DNA of 64,000 nt. Source: Strongylocentrotus purpuratus (taxonomy: Eukaryota > Echinodermata > Echinoidea > Camarodonta > Strongylocentrotidae). A program made the translations under genes and the position numbers. The notes beneath the pieces were generated by a model. The model saw only the letters and a program-made list of their open reading frames with translations, made no database searches and was not told the DNA's origin. Shown here in pieces: positions 1-14,300 of this stretch (position 1 is the first letter of the stretch; every line of letters starts with the position of its first letter). The DNA lies in the NCBI RefSeq assembly GCF_000002235.5, contig NW_022145604.1:31961857-32025856 (forward strand), read 5' to 3'.

Positions 1-1030
1 TTTATACTCGGGTGTATAAATGAATACCCTGTAGGAGGTAAGACCCCTCATGTACAAGATCTTCTCAATGCCCATGAGCCGCTTAGGAGGATTGCTCCCC
101 AGGGAGTTGAGATGGTGCACACAATGTGCGCTGGCTTGCATTGTTTCCTATGACCGGGCTAATAATATCATTGTAAAGCGCTAATCATCCAAAATTGGCG
201 CTATATAACTCGAAATATAACTTTTAATCATAACTTATATAGTTAACTGATATTGGCTTTAGTAATTATTACAATGCCTACGTTATTTAAGCACTTTGCA
301 ACTCCGAAACAAGAGGACACTGTAGTAACCACGATTAGACAGGGCTATGGGGACATTATTTGTATATATATGATTAGTATTTTGTGTGATCATGAACGTC
401 GATCAAGGGGGTCATCTGTCCGACCGTCCTGTACAAGTATATACAGGAATTCGCGCTATATGCACATTCATGTGCATGTGGCTTTTCAAGATTGGTAGAG
501 CGCATGCTTTCCGATAATAGGATCCCGAGTTCGAACCTTTCCCACTGCCTTTTTGACCTTCATCAAAGCAATTTATCCACAAGTATTGATGCTTTATACT
601 CGGGTGTATAAATGAATACCCTGTAGGAGGTAAGACCCCTCATGTACAAGATCTTCTCAATGCCCATGAGCCGCTTAGGAGGATTGCTCCCCAGGGAGTT
701 GAGATGGTGCACACAATGTGCGCTGGCTTGCATTGTTTCCTATGACCGGGCTAATAATATCATTGTAAAGCGCTCATCATTCAAAATTGGCGCTATATAA
801 CTCGAAATATAACTTTTAATTATAACTTATTATAGTTATTATAGTTAACTAATACTGGCTTTAGTAATTATTACAATGCCTACGTTATTTAAGTACTTTG
901 CAACTCCGAAACAAGAGGACACTGTAGTAACCACTATTAGACAGGGCTATGGGGACATTATTTGTGTATATATGATTAGTATTTTATTTGTGATCATGAA
1001 CGTCGATCAAGGGGGTCATCTGTCCGACTT

Positions 1031-1080
1031 CCTGTACAAGTATATACAGGAATTCGCGCTATATGCACATTCATGTGCAT
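1031..1080. repeat. Two short hairpins preceding the SINE head (representative unit)
   Basis: cctgtacaagtatatacagg (1031-1050) can fold with a CCTGTA/TACAGG stem. atgcacattcatgtgcat (1063-1080) can fold with a 7-bp ATGCACA/TGTGCAT stem and a 4-base loop. Both recur in nearly all units. The second ends exactly where the SINE head begins. Confidence 0.6.
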
Positions 1081-1403
1081 GTGGCTTTTCAAGATTGGTA
1101 GAGCGCATGCTTTCCGATAATAGGATCCCGAGTTCGAACCTTTCCCACTGCCTTTTTGACCTTCATCAAAGCAATTTATCCACAATTATTGATGCTTTAT
1201 ACTCGGGTGTATAAATGAATACCCTGTAGGAGGTAAGACCCCTCATGTACAAGATCTTCTCAATGCCCATGAGCCGCTTAGGAGGATTGCTCCCCAGGGA
1301 GTTGAGATGGTGCACACAATGTGCGCTGGCTTGCATTGTTTCCTATGACCGGGCTAATAATATCATTGTAAAGCGCTAATCATCCAAAATTGGCGCTATA
1401 TAA
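1081..1403 (+). mobile_element. tRNA-derived SINE core inside the satellite unit (representative copy)
   Basis: The head looks like a degenerate tRNA: ggtagagcgc in D-arm position, then gagttcgaacc, one mismatch from the Pol III B box GGTTCGANNCC. Downstream come the features of a known invertebrate SINE body: atccaca, then gggtgtataaatgaatacc, then gaccggg with aataatat. The 3' end has the paired motifs taaagcgc and ggcgctatataa. The same arrangement appears in every unit, always on the plus strand. The A box is poorly preserved, so Pol III activity is doubtful. A more diverged relative lies alone at 26041-26205. I infer that a genomic SINE copy plus flanking DNA was captured and amplified as satellite. 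Confidence 0.8.
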
Positions 1404-3362
1404 CTCGAAATATAACTTTTAATCATAACTTATTATAGTTATTATAGTTAACTGATATTGGCTTTAGTAATTATTACAATGCCTACGTTATTTAAGCACT
1501 TTGCAACTCCGAAACAAGAGGACACTGTAGTAACCACGATTAGACAGGGCTATGGGGACATTATTTGTATATATATGATTAGTATTTTATTTGTGATCAT
1601 GAACGTCGATCAAGGGGGTCATCTGTCCGACTTCCTGTACAAGTATATACAGGAATTCGCGCTATATGCACATTCATGTGCATGTGGCTTTTCAAGATTG
1701 GTAGAGCGCATGCTTTCCGATAATAGGATCCCGAGTTCGAACCTTTCCCACTGCCTTTTGACCTTCATCAAAGCAATTTATCCACAATTATAGATGCTTT
1801 ATACTCGGGTGTATAAATGAATACCCTGTAGGAGGTAAGACCCCTCATGTACAAGATCTTCTCAATGCCCATGAGCCGCTTAGGAGGATTGCTCCCAGGG
1901 AGTTGAGATGGTGCACACAATGTGCGGGGCTTGCATTGTTTCCTATGACCGGGCTAATAATATCATTGTAAAGCGCTCATCATTCAAAATTGGCGCTATA
2001 TAACTCGAAATATAACTTTTAATTATAACTTATTATAGTTATTATAGTTAACTAATATGGCTTTAGTAATTATTACAATGCCTACGTTATTTAAGCACTT
2101 TGCAACTCCGAAACAAGAGGACACTGTAGTAACCACGATTAGACAGGGCTATGGGGACATTATTTGTATATATATGATTAGTATTTTATTTGTGATCATG
2201 AACGTCGATCAAGGGGGTCATCTGTCCGACTTCTGTACAGGAATTCGCGCTATATGCACATTCATGTGCATGTGGCTTTTCAAGATTGGTAGAGCGCATG
2301 CTTTCCGATAATAGGATCCCGAGTTCGAACCTTTCCCACTGCCTTTTTGACTTCATCAAAGCAATTTATCCACAAGTATTGATGCTTTATACTCGGGTGT
2401 ATAAATGAATACCCTGTAGGAGGTAAGACCCCTCATGTACAAGATCTTCTCAATGCCCATGAGCCGCTTAGGAGGATTGCTCCCCAGGGAGTTGAGATGG
2501 TGCACACAATGTGCGCTGGCTTGCATTGTTTCCTATGACCGGGCTAATAATATCATTGTAAAGCGCTCATCATTCAAAATTGGCGCTATATAACTCAAAA
2601 TATAACTTTTAATTAAAACTTATTATAGTTATTATAGTTAACTGATATTGGCTTTAGTAATTATTACAATGCCTACGTTATTTAAGCACTTTGCAACTCC
2701 GAAACAAGAGGACACTGTAGTAACCACGATTAGACAGGGCTATGGGGACATTATTTGTATATATATGATTAGTATTTTATTTGTGATCATGAACGTCGAT
2801 CAAGGGGGTCATCTGTCCGACTTCCTGTACAAGTATATACAGGAATTCGCGCTATATGCACATTCATGTGCATGTGGCTTTTCAAGATTGGTAGAGCGCA
2901 TGCTTTCCGATAATAGGATCCCGAGTTCGAACCTTTCCCACTGCCTTTTTGACCTTCATCAAAGCAATTTATCCACAATTATTGATGCCTTATACTCGGG
3001 TGTATAAATGAATACCCTGTAGGAGGTAAGACCCCTCATGTACAAGATCTTCTCAATGCCCATGAGCCGCTTAGGAGGATTGCTCCCCAGGGAGTTGAGA
3101 TGGTGCACACAATGTGCGCTGGCTTGCATTGTTTCCTATGACCGGGTTAATAATATCATTGTAAAGCGCTAATCATCCAAAATTGGCGCTATTAACTCGA
3201 AATATACTTTTAATCATAACTTATTATAGTTATTATAGTTAACTGATATTGGCTTTAGTAATTATTACAATGCCTACGTTATTTAAGCACTTTGCAACTC
3301 CGAAACAAGAGGACACTGTAGTAACCACGATTAGACAGGGCTATGGGGACATTATTTGTATA

Positions 3363-3611
3363 ATGAAGAGCTGATTCCAAAGGAGCTAAATCCACTTTTG
3401 ATTGAAAACTGAGTATTGATATCAGAACATTTTTCACTTAAGTACCGTCTTTCAACAAAATTATTTAACTAAATTTTGGGAGCAAATTGTGGAAAAAACG
3501 CACCTTCCACATCACTTTACCATAGACGCCTGTAACAAATCTGGTAAACAATGTTTTATCTTCCGAAGTTACAAAAACATGGATTTAGCTCCTTTGGAAT
3601 GAAACTCTTCA
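3363..3611. mobile_element. 249-bp MITE inserted in one satellite unit, TA target duplication
   Basis: The satellite unit is interrupted after ttatttgta by sequence absent from the other units. Its ends are ~32-bp terminal inverted repeats: tgaagagctg followed by attccaaaggagctaaatcc on the left, with the reverse complement on the right ending in ctcttca. The inner 20 bp are identical. A TA dinucleotide flanks each side (3361-3362 and 3612-3613), as expected for a Tc1/mariner-type non-autonomous element. The interior has no coding potential. The empty site is visible in the other units, which makes the boundaries secure. Confidence 0.88.
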
Positions 3612-6600
3612 TATATGATTAGTATTTTATTTGTGATCATGAACGTCGATCAAGGGGGTCATCTGTCCGACTTCCTGTACAAGTATATACAGGAATTCGC
3701 GCTATATGCACATTCATGTGCATGTGGCTTTTCAAGATTGGTAGAGCGCATGCTTTCCGATAATAGGATCCCGAGTTCGAACCTTTCCCACTGCCTTTTT
3801 GACCTTCATCAAAGCAATTTATCCACAATTATAGATGCTTATACTCGGGTGTATAAATGAATACCCTGTAGGAGGTAAGACCCCTCATGTACAAGATCTT
3901 CTCAATGCCCATGAGCCGCTTAGGAGGATTGCTCCCCAGGGAGTTGAGATGGTGCACACAATGTGCGCTGGCTTGCATTGTTTCCTATGACCGGGTTAAT
4001 AATATCATTGTAAAGCGCTAATCATCCAAAATTGGCGCTATATAACTCGAAATATAACTATTTAATCATAACTTATAGTTAACTGATATTGGCTTTAGTA
4101 ATTATTACAATGCCTACGTTATTTAAGCACTTTGCAACTCCGAAACAAGAGGACACTGTAGTAACCACGATTAGACAGGCTATGGGGACTTATTTGTATA
4201 TATATGATTAGTATTTTATTTGTGATCATGAACGTCGATCAAGGGGGTCATCTGTCCGACGTCCTGTACAAGTATATACAGGAATTCGCGCTATATGCAC
4301 ATTCATGTGCATGTGGCTTTTCAAGATTGGTAGAGCGCATGCTTTCCGATAATAGGATCCCGAGTTCGAACCTTTCCCACTGCCTTTTTGACCTTCATCA
4401 AAGCAATTTATCCACAAGTATTGATGCTTTATACTCGGGTGTATAAATGAATACCCTGTAGGAGGTAAGACCCCTCATGTACAAGATCTTCTCAATGCCC
4501 ATGAGCCGCTTAGGAGGATTGCTCCCCAGGGAGTTGAGATGGTGCACAAATGTGCGCTGGCTTGCATTGTTTCTATGACCGGCTAATAATATCATTGTAA
4601 AGCGCTAATCATCCAAATTGGCGCTATATAACTCGAAATATAATTTTAATCATAACTTATTATAGTTATTATAGTTAACTGATATTGGCTTTAGTAATTA
4701 TTACAATGCCTACGTTATTTAAGCACTTTGCAACTCCGAAACAAGAGGACACTGTAGTAACCACGATTAGACAGGGCTATGGGGACATTATTTGTATATA
4801 TATGATTAGTATTTTATTTGTGATCATGAACGTCGATCAAGGGGGTCATCTGTCCGACGTCCTGTACAATATATACAGGAATTCGCGCTATATGCACATT
4901 CATGTGCATGTGGCTTTTCAAGATTGGTAGAGCGCATGCTTTCCGATAATAGGATCCGAGTTCGAACCTTCCCCACTGCCTTTTTGACCTTCATCAAAGC
5001 AATTTATCCACAATTATAGATGCTTTATACTCGGGTGTATAAATGAATACCCTGTAGGAGGTAAGACCCCTCATGTACAAGATCTTCTCAATGCCCATGA
5101 GCCGCTTAGGAGGATTGCTCCCCAGGGAGTTGAGATGGTGCACACAATGTGCGGTGGCTGCATTGTTTCCTATGACCGGGTTAATAATATCATTGTAAAG
5201 CGCTCATCATTCAAAATTGGCGCTATATAACTCGAAATATAACTTTTAATCATAAAACTTATTATAGTTATTATAGTTAACTAATGCTGCTTTAGTAATT
5301 ATTACAATGCCTACGTTATTTAAGTACTTTGCAACTCCGAAACAAGAGGACACTGTAGTAACCACGATTAGACAGGGCTATGGGGACATTATTTGTATAT
5401 ATATGATTAGTATTTTATTTGTGATCATGAACGTCGATCAAGGGGGTCATCTGTCCGACTTCCTGCTTACAGGAATTCGCGCTATATGCACATTCATGTG
5501 CATGTGGCTTTTCAAGATTGGTAGAGAGCGATAATAGGATCCCGAGTTCGAACCTTTCCCACTGCCTTTTGACCTTCATCAAAGCAATTTATCCACAAGT
5601 ATTGATGCTTTATACTCGGGTGTATAAATGAATACCCTGTAGGAGGTAAGACCCCTCATGTACAAGATCTTCTCAATGCCCATGAGCCGCTTAGGAGGAT
5701 TGCTCCCCAGGGAGTTGAGATGGTGCACACAATGTGCGCTGGCTTGCATTGTTTCCTATGACCGGGTTAATAATATCATTGTAAAGCGCTAATCATCCAA
5801 AATTGGCGCTATATAACTCGAAATATAACTTTTAATCATAACTTATTATAGTTATTATAGTTAACTGATATTGGCTTTAGTAATTATTACAATGCCTACG
5901 TTATTTAAGCACTTTGCAACTCCGAAACAAGAGGACACTGTAGTAACCACGATTAGACAGGGCTATGGGGACATTATTTGTATATGATTAGTATTTTATT
6001 TGTGATCATGAACGTCGATCAAGGGGGGTCATCTGTCCGACTCCTGTACAAGTATATACAGGAATTCGCGCTATATGCACATTCATGTGCATGTGGCTTT
6101 TCAAGATGGTAGAGCGCATGCTTTCCGATAATAGGATCCCGAGTTCGAACCTTTCCCACTGCCTTTTTGACCTCATCAAAGCAATTTATCCACAATTATT
6201 GATGCTTTATACTCGGGTGTATAAATGAATACCCTGTAGGAGGTAAGACCCTCATGTACAAGATCTTCTCAATGCCCATGAGCCGCTTAGGAGGATTGCT
6301 CCCAGGGAGTTGAGATGGTGCACACAATGTGCGCTGGCTTGCATTGTTCCTATGACCGGGTTAATAATATCATTGTAAAGCGCTAATCATCCAAAATTGG
6401 GCGCTATATAACTCGAAATATAACTTTTAATCATAACTTATTAAGTATTATAGTTAACTGATATTGGCTTTAGTAATTATTACAATGCCTACGTTATTTA
6501 AGCACTTTGCAACTCCGAAACAAGAGGACACTGTAGTAACCACGATTAGACAGGGCTATGGGGACATTATTTGTATATATATGATTAGTATTTTATTTGT

Positions 6601-8180
6601 GATCATGAACGTCGATAAGGGGGTCATCTGTCCGACTTCCTGTACAAGTATATACAGGAATTCGCGCTATATGCACATCATGTGCATGTGGCTTTTCAAG
6701 ATTGGTAGAGCGCATGCTTTCCGATAATAGGATCCCGAGTTCGAACCTTTCCCACTGCCTTTTTGACCTTCATCAAAGCAATTTATCCACAATTATTGAT
6801 GCTTTATACTCGGGTGTATAAATGAATACCCTGTAGGAGGTAAGACCCCTCATGTACAAGATCTTCTCAATGCCCATGAGCCGCTTAGGAGGATTGCTCC
6901 CCAGGGAGTTGAGATGGTGCACACAATGTGCGCTGGCTTGCATTGTTTCCTATGACCGGGCTAATAATATCATTGTTAAAGCGCTAATCATCCAAAATTG
7001 GCGCTATATAACTCGAAATATAACTTTTAATCATAAACTTATTATAGTTATTATAGTTAACTGATATTGGCTTAGTAATTTTACAATGCCTACGTTATTT
7101 AAGCACTTGCAACTCGAAACAAGAGGGACACTGTAGTAACCACGATTAGACAGGGCTATGGGGACATTATTTGTATATATATGATAGTATTTTATTTGTG
7201 ATCATGAACGTCGATCAAGGGGGTCATCTGTCCGACGTCCTGTACAAGTATATACAGGAATTCGCGCTATATGCACATTCATGTGCATGTGGCTTTTCAA
7301 GATTGGTAGAGCGCATGCTTTCGATAATAGGATCCCGAGTTCGAACCTTTCCCACTGCCTTTTTGACCTCATCAAAGCAATTTATCCACAATTATTGATG
7401 CTTTATACTCGGGTGTATAAATGATACCCTGTAGAGGGTAAGACCCCTCATGTACAAGATCTTCTCAATGCCCATGAGCCGCTTAGGAGGATTGCTCCCC
7501 AGGGAGTTGAGATGGTGCACACAATGTGCGCTGGCTTGCATTGTTTCCTATGACCGGGTTAATAATATCATTGTAAAGCGCTAATCATCCAAAATTGGCG
7601 CTATATAACTCGAAATATAACTTTTAATCATAACTTATTATAGTTATTATAGTTAACTGATATTGGCTTTAGTAATTATTACAATGCCTACGTTATTTAA
7701 GCACTTTGCAACTCCGAAACAAGAGGACACTGTAGTAACCACGATTAGACAGGGCTATGGGGACATTATTTGTATATATATGATTAGTATTTATTTGTGA
7801 TCATGAACGTCGATCAAGGGGAGTCATCTGTCCGACTTCCTGTACAAGTATATACAGGAATTCGCGCTATATGCACATTCATGTGCATGTGGCTTTTCAA
7901 GATTGGTAGAGCGCATGCTTTCCGATAATAGGATCCCGAGTTCGAACCTTTCCCACTGCCTTTTTGACCTTCATCAAAGCAATTTATCCACAATTATTGA
8001 TGCTTATACTCGGGTGTATAAATGAATACCCTGTAGAAGGTAAGACCCCTCATGTACAAGATCTTCTCAATGCCCATGAGCCGCTTAGGAGGATTGCTCC
8101 CCAGGGAGTTGAGATGGTGCACACAATGTGCGCTGGCTGCATTGTTTCCTATGGACCGGGTTAATAATATCATTGTAAAG

Positions 8181-8377
8181 CCTGGACCCCAGGAAGAACA
8201 GTGTCATATATTCTTTATGGACATGAACGGGCAATCCAGCCAATCATTTTTAAGCAAATCTATATACACATGTATTTATTTTTTTCTTTTTTTAATTTCT
8301 GTTAGTTCATTCGTTTTATGTCATATGTATTTGTCTTTTAATTGATTGAAAATAAACAAAATACAATACAAAAAAAA
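8181..8377 (+). mobile_element. 5'-truncated non-LTR retrotransposon 3' end with poly(A)
   Basis: Between attgtaaag and cgctaatc, which are contiguous in other units, there are ~197 extra bases. They start cctggaccccaggaagaac and end with AATAAA (8351-8356), followed about 15 bases later by an A-run. A plus-strand 3' terminal fragment with a poly(A) tail indicates LINE-mediated retroposition. The ggaccccaggaagaac motif resembles 3' ends of echinoderm CR1-like LINEs as I remember them. The target duplication is short or obscured by the A-run. It could instead be a retroposed mRNA 3' end. Confidence 0.7.
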
Positions 8378-11300
8378 GCGCTAATCATCCAAAATTGGGC
8401 TATATAACTCGAAATATAACTTTTAATCATAACTTATTAAAGTATTATAGTTAACTGATATTGGCTTTAGTAATTATTACAATGCCTACGTTATTTAAGC
8501 ACTTTGCAACTCCGAAACAAGAGGACACTGTAGTAAACCACTATTAGACAGGGCTATGGGGACCTATTTGTATATATATGATTAGTATTTTATTTGTGAT
8601 CATGAACGTCGATCAAGGGGGGTCATCTGTCCGACTTCCTGTACAAGTATATACAGGAATTCGCGCTATATGCACATTCATGTGCATGTGGCTTTTCAAG
8701 ATTGGTAGAGCGCATGCTTTCCGATAATAGGATCCCGAGTTCGAACCTTTCCCACTGCCTTTTTGACCTTCATCAAAGCAATTTATCCACAATTATTGAT
8801 GCCTTATACTCGGGTGTATAAATGAATACCCTGTAGGAGGTAAGACCCCTCATGTACAAGATCTTCTCAATGCCCATGAGCCGCTTAGGAGGATTGCTCC
8901 CCAGGGAGTTGAGATGGTGCACACAATGTGCGCTGGCTTGCATTGTTTCCTATGACCGGGTTAATAATATCATTGTAAAGCGCGCTAATCATCCAAAATT
9001 GGCGCTATAAACTCGAAATATAACTTTAATCATAACTTATTATAGTTATTATAGTTAACTGATATTGGCTTTAGTAATTATTACAATGCCTACGTTATTT
9101 AAGCACTTTGCAACTCCGAAACAAGAGGACACTGTAGTAACCACGATTAGACAGGGCTATGGGGACATTATTTGTATATATATGATTAGTATTTTATTTG
9201 TGATCATGAACGTCGATCAAGGGGGTCATCTGTCCGACCGTCCTGTACAAGTATATACAGGAATTCGCGCTATATGCACATTCATGTGCATGTGGCTTTT
9301 CAAGATTGGTAGAGCGCATGCTTTCCGATAATAGGATCCCGAGTTCGAACCTTTCCCACTGCCTTTTGACCTTCATCAAAGCAATTTATCCACAATTATT
9401 GATGCTTTATACTCGGGTATAAAATGAATACCCTGTAGGAGGTAAGACCCCTCATGTACAAGATCTTCTCAATGCCCATGAGCCGCTTAGGAGGATTGCT
9501 CCCCAGGGAGTTGAGATGGTGCACACAATGTGCGCTGGCTTGCATTGTTTCCTATGACCGGGCTAATAATATCATTGTAAAGCGCTAATCATTCAAAATT
9601 GGCGCTATATAACTCGAAAATATAAACTATTAATCATAACTTATAGTTAACGATATTGGCTTTAGTAATTATTACAATGCCTACGTTATTTAAGTACTTT
9701 GCAACTCCGAAACAGAGGACACTGTAGTAACCACGATTAGACAGGGCTATGGGGACATTATTTGTATATATATGATTAGTAATTTATTTGTGATCATGAA
9801 CGTCGATCAAGGGGGTCATCTGTCCGATTCCTGTACACGTATATACAGGAATTCGCGCTATATGCACATTCATGTGCATGTGGCTTTTCAAGATTGGTAG
9901 AGCGCATGCTTTCCGATAATAGGATCCCGAGTTCGAACCTTTCCCACTGCCTTTTTGACCTTCATCAAAGCAATTTATCCACAATTATTGATGCCTTATA
10001 CTCGGGTGTATAAATGAATACCCTGTAGGAGGTAAGACCCCTCATGTACAAGATCTTCTCAATGCCCATGAGCCGCTTAGGAGGATTGCTCCCCAGGGAG
10101 TTGAGATGGTGCACACAATGTGCGCTGGCTTGCATTGTTTCCTATGACCGGGCTAATAATATCATTGTAAAGCGCTAATCATCCAAAATTGGCGCTATAT
10201 AACTCGAAATATAACTTTTAATCATAACTTATTATAGTTATTATAGTTAACTGATATTGGCTTTAGTAATTATTACAATGCCTACGTTATTTAAGCACTT
10301 TGCAACTCCGAAACAAGAGGACACTGTAGTAACACGATTAGACAGGGCTATGGGGACATTATTTGTATTTATATATGATTAGTATTTTATTTGTGATCAT
10401 GAACGTCGATCAAGGGGGTCATCTGTCCGACTCCTGTACAAGTATATACAGGAATTCGCGCTATATGCACATTCATGTGCATGTGGCTTTTCAAGATTGG
10501 TAGAGCGCATGCTTTCCGATAATAGGATCCCGAGTTCGAACCTTTCCCACTGCCTTTTTGACCTTCATCAAAGCAATTTATCCACAATTATTGATGCTTT
10601 ATACTCGGGTGTATAAATGAATACCCTGTAGGAGGTAAGACCCCTCATGTACAAGATCTTCTCAATGCCCATGAGCCGCTTAGGAGGATTGCTCCCCAGG
10701 GAGTTGAGATGGTGCACACAATGTGCGCTGGCTTGCATTGTTTCCTATGACCGGGCTAATAATATCATTGTAAAGCGCTCAATCATTCAAAATTGGCGCT
10801 AATATAACTCGAAATATAACTTTTAATCATAACTTATTATAGTTATTATAGTTAACTAATATTGCTTTAGTAATTATTACAATGCCTACGTTATTTAAGC
10901 ACTTTGCAACTCCGAAACAAGAGGACACTGTAGTAACCACGATTAGACAGGGCTATGGGGACATTATTTGTATATATATGATTAGTATTTTATTTGTGAT
11001 CATGAACGTCGATCAAGGGGGGTCATCTGTCCGACTTCCTGTACAAGTATATACAGGAATTCGCGCTATATGCACATTCATGTGCATGTGGCTTTTCAAG
11101 ATGGTAGAGCGCATGCTTTCCGATAATAGGATCCCGAGTTCGAACCTTTCCCACTGCCTTTTGACCTTCATCAAAGCATTTATCCACAATTATTGATGCT
11201 TTATACTCGGGTGTATAAATGAATACCCTGTAGGAGGTAAGACCCCTCATGTACAAGATCTTCTCAATGCCCATGAGCCGCTTAGGAGGATTGCTCCCAG

Positions 11301-14300
11301 GGAGTTGAGATGGTGCACACAATGTGCGCTGGCTTGCATTGTTTCCTATGACCGGGTAATAATATCATTGTAAGCGCTAATCATTCAAAATTGGGCTATA
11401 TAACTCGAAATATAACTTTTAATCATAACTATTATAGTTATTATAGTTAACTGATATTGCTTTAGTAATTATTACAATGCCTACGTTATTTAAGCACTTT
11501 GCAACTCCGAAACAAGAGGACACTGTAGTAACCACGATTAGACAGGGCTATGGGGACATTATTGTATATATATGATTAGTTTATTTATTTGTGATCATGA
11601 ACGTCGATCAAGGGGGCATCTGTCCGACTTCCTGTACAAGTATATACAGGAATTCGCGCTATATGCACATTCATGTGCATGTGGCTTTTCAAGATTGGTA
11701 GAGCGCATGCTTTCCGATAATAGGATCCCGAGTTCGAACCTTTCCCACTGCCTTTTTGACCTTCATCAAAGCAATTTATCCACAATTATTGATGCCTTAT
11801 ACTCGGGTGTATAAATGAATACCCTGTAGGAGGTAAGACCCCTCATGTACAAGATCTTCTCAATGCCCATGAGCCGCTTAGGAGGATTGCTCCCCAGGGA
11901 GTTGAGATGGTGCACACAATGTGCGCTGGCTTGCATTGTTTCCTATGACCGGGTTAATAATATCATTGTAAAGCGCTATCATCCAAATTGGCGCTATATA
12001 ACTCGAAATATAACTTTTAATCATAACTTATTATAGTTATTATAGTTAACTGATATTGGCTTTAGTAATTATTACAATGCCTACGTTATTTAAGCACTTT
12101 GCAACTCCGAAACAAGAGGACACTGTAGTAACCACGATTAGACAGGGCTATGGGGACATTATTTGTATATATATGATTAGTATTTTATTTGTGATCATGA
12201 ACGTCGATCAAGGGGTCATCTGTCCGACGTCCTGTACAAGTATACAGGAATTCGCGCTATATGCACATTCATGTGCATGTGGCTTTTCAAGATTGGTAGA
12301 GCGCATGCTTTCCGATAATAGGATCCCGAGTTCGAACCTTTCCCACTGCCTTTTTGACCTTCATCAAAGCAATTTATCCACAATTATTGATGCTTTATAC
12401 TCGGGTGTATAAATGAATACCCTGTAGGAGGTAAGACCCCTCATGTACAAGATCTTCTCAATGCCCATGAGCCGCTTAGGAGGATTGCTCCCCAGGGAGT
12501 TGAGATGGTGCACACAATGTGCGCTGGATTGCATTGTTTCCTATGACCGGGCTAATAATATCATTTGTAAAGCGCTAATCATTCAAAATTGGCGCTATAT
12601 AACTCGAAATTATAACTATTAATCATTAACTTATACTTAACTAATATTGGCTTTAATAATTATTACAATGCCTACGTTATTTAAGTACTTTGCAACTCCG
12701 AAACAAGAGGACACTGTAGTAACCACGATTAGACAGGGCTATGGGACATTATTTGTATATATATGATTAGTATTTTATTTGTGATCATGAACGTCGATCA
12801 AGGGGGTCATCTGTCCGACTTCCTGTACAAGTATATACAGGAATTCGCGCTATATGCACATTCATGCATGCATGTGGCTTTTCAAGATTGGTAGAGCGCA
12901 TGCTTTCCGATAATAGGATCCCGAGTTCGAACCTTTCCCACTGCCTTTTTGACCTTCATCAAAGCAATTTATCCACAATTATTGATGCTTTATACTCGGG
13001 TGTATAAATGAATACCCTGTAGGAGGTAAGACCCCTCATGTACAAGATCTTCTCAATGCCCATGAGCCGCTTAGGGAGGATTGCTCCCAGGGAGTTGAGA
13101 TGGTGCACACAATGTGCGCTGGCTTGCATTGTTTCCTATGACCGGGCTAATAATATCATTGTAAAGCGCTAATCATTCCAAAATTGGCGCTATATAACTC
13201 GAAATATAACTTTAATCATAACTTATATAGTTATTATAGTTAACTGATATTGGCTTTAGTAATTATTACAATGCCTACGTTATTTAAGCACTTTGCAACT
13301 CCGAAACAAGAGGACACTGTAGTAACCACGATTAGACAGGGCTATGGGGACATTATTTGTATATATATGATTAGTATTTTATTTGTGATCATGAACGTCG
13401 ATCAAGGGGGTCATCTGTCCGACCGTCCTGTACAAGTATATACAGGAATTCGCGCTATATGCACATTCATGTGCATGTGGCTTTTCAAGATTGGTAGAGC
13501 GCATGCTTTCCGATAATAGGATCCCGAGTTCGAACCTTTCCCACTGCCTTTTGACCTTCATCAAAGCAATTTATCCACAATTATTGATGCTTTATACTCG
13601 GGTGTATAAATGAATACCCTGTAGGAGGTAAGACCCCTCATGTACAAGATCTTCTCAATGCCCATGAGCCGCTTAGGAGGATTGCTCCCCAGGGAGTTGA
13701 GATGGTGCACACAATGTGCGCTGGCTTGCATTGTTTCCTATGACCGGGTTAATAATATCATTGTAAAGCGCTAATCATTCAAAATTGGCGCTATATAACT
13801 CGAAATATAACTTTTAATTATAACTTATTATAGTTATATAGTTAACTGATATTGGCTTTAGTAATTATTACAATGCCTACGTTATTTAAGCACTTTGCAA
13901 CTCCGAAACAAGAGGACACTGTAGTAACCACGATTAGACAGGGCTATGGGGACATTATTTGTATATATTGAATAGTATATTTGTGATCATGAACGTCGAT
14001 CAAGGGGGTCATCTGTCCGACTTCCTGTACCAAGTATATACAGGAATTCGCGCTATTATGCACATTCATGTGCATGTGGCTTTTCAAGATTAGTAGAGCG
14101 CATGCTTTCCGATAATAGGATCCCGAGTTCGAACCTTTCCCAATGCCTTTTTGACCTTCATCAAAGCAATTTATCCACAATTATGATGCTTTATACTCGG
14201 GTGTATAAATGAATACCCTGTAGGAGGTAAGACCCCTCATGTACAAGATCTTCTCAATGCCCATGAGCCGCTTAGGAGGATTGCTCCCAGGGAGTTGAGA

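Noticed and set aside
253..14180. Recurring 60-119 codon frames in the satellite, including a common one starting MALVIIT
   Set aside because: Frames are broken differently from unit to unit, overlap the SINE head and antisense frames, and show no codon-level conservation.
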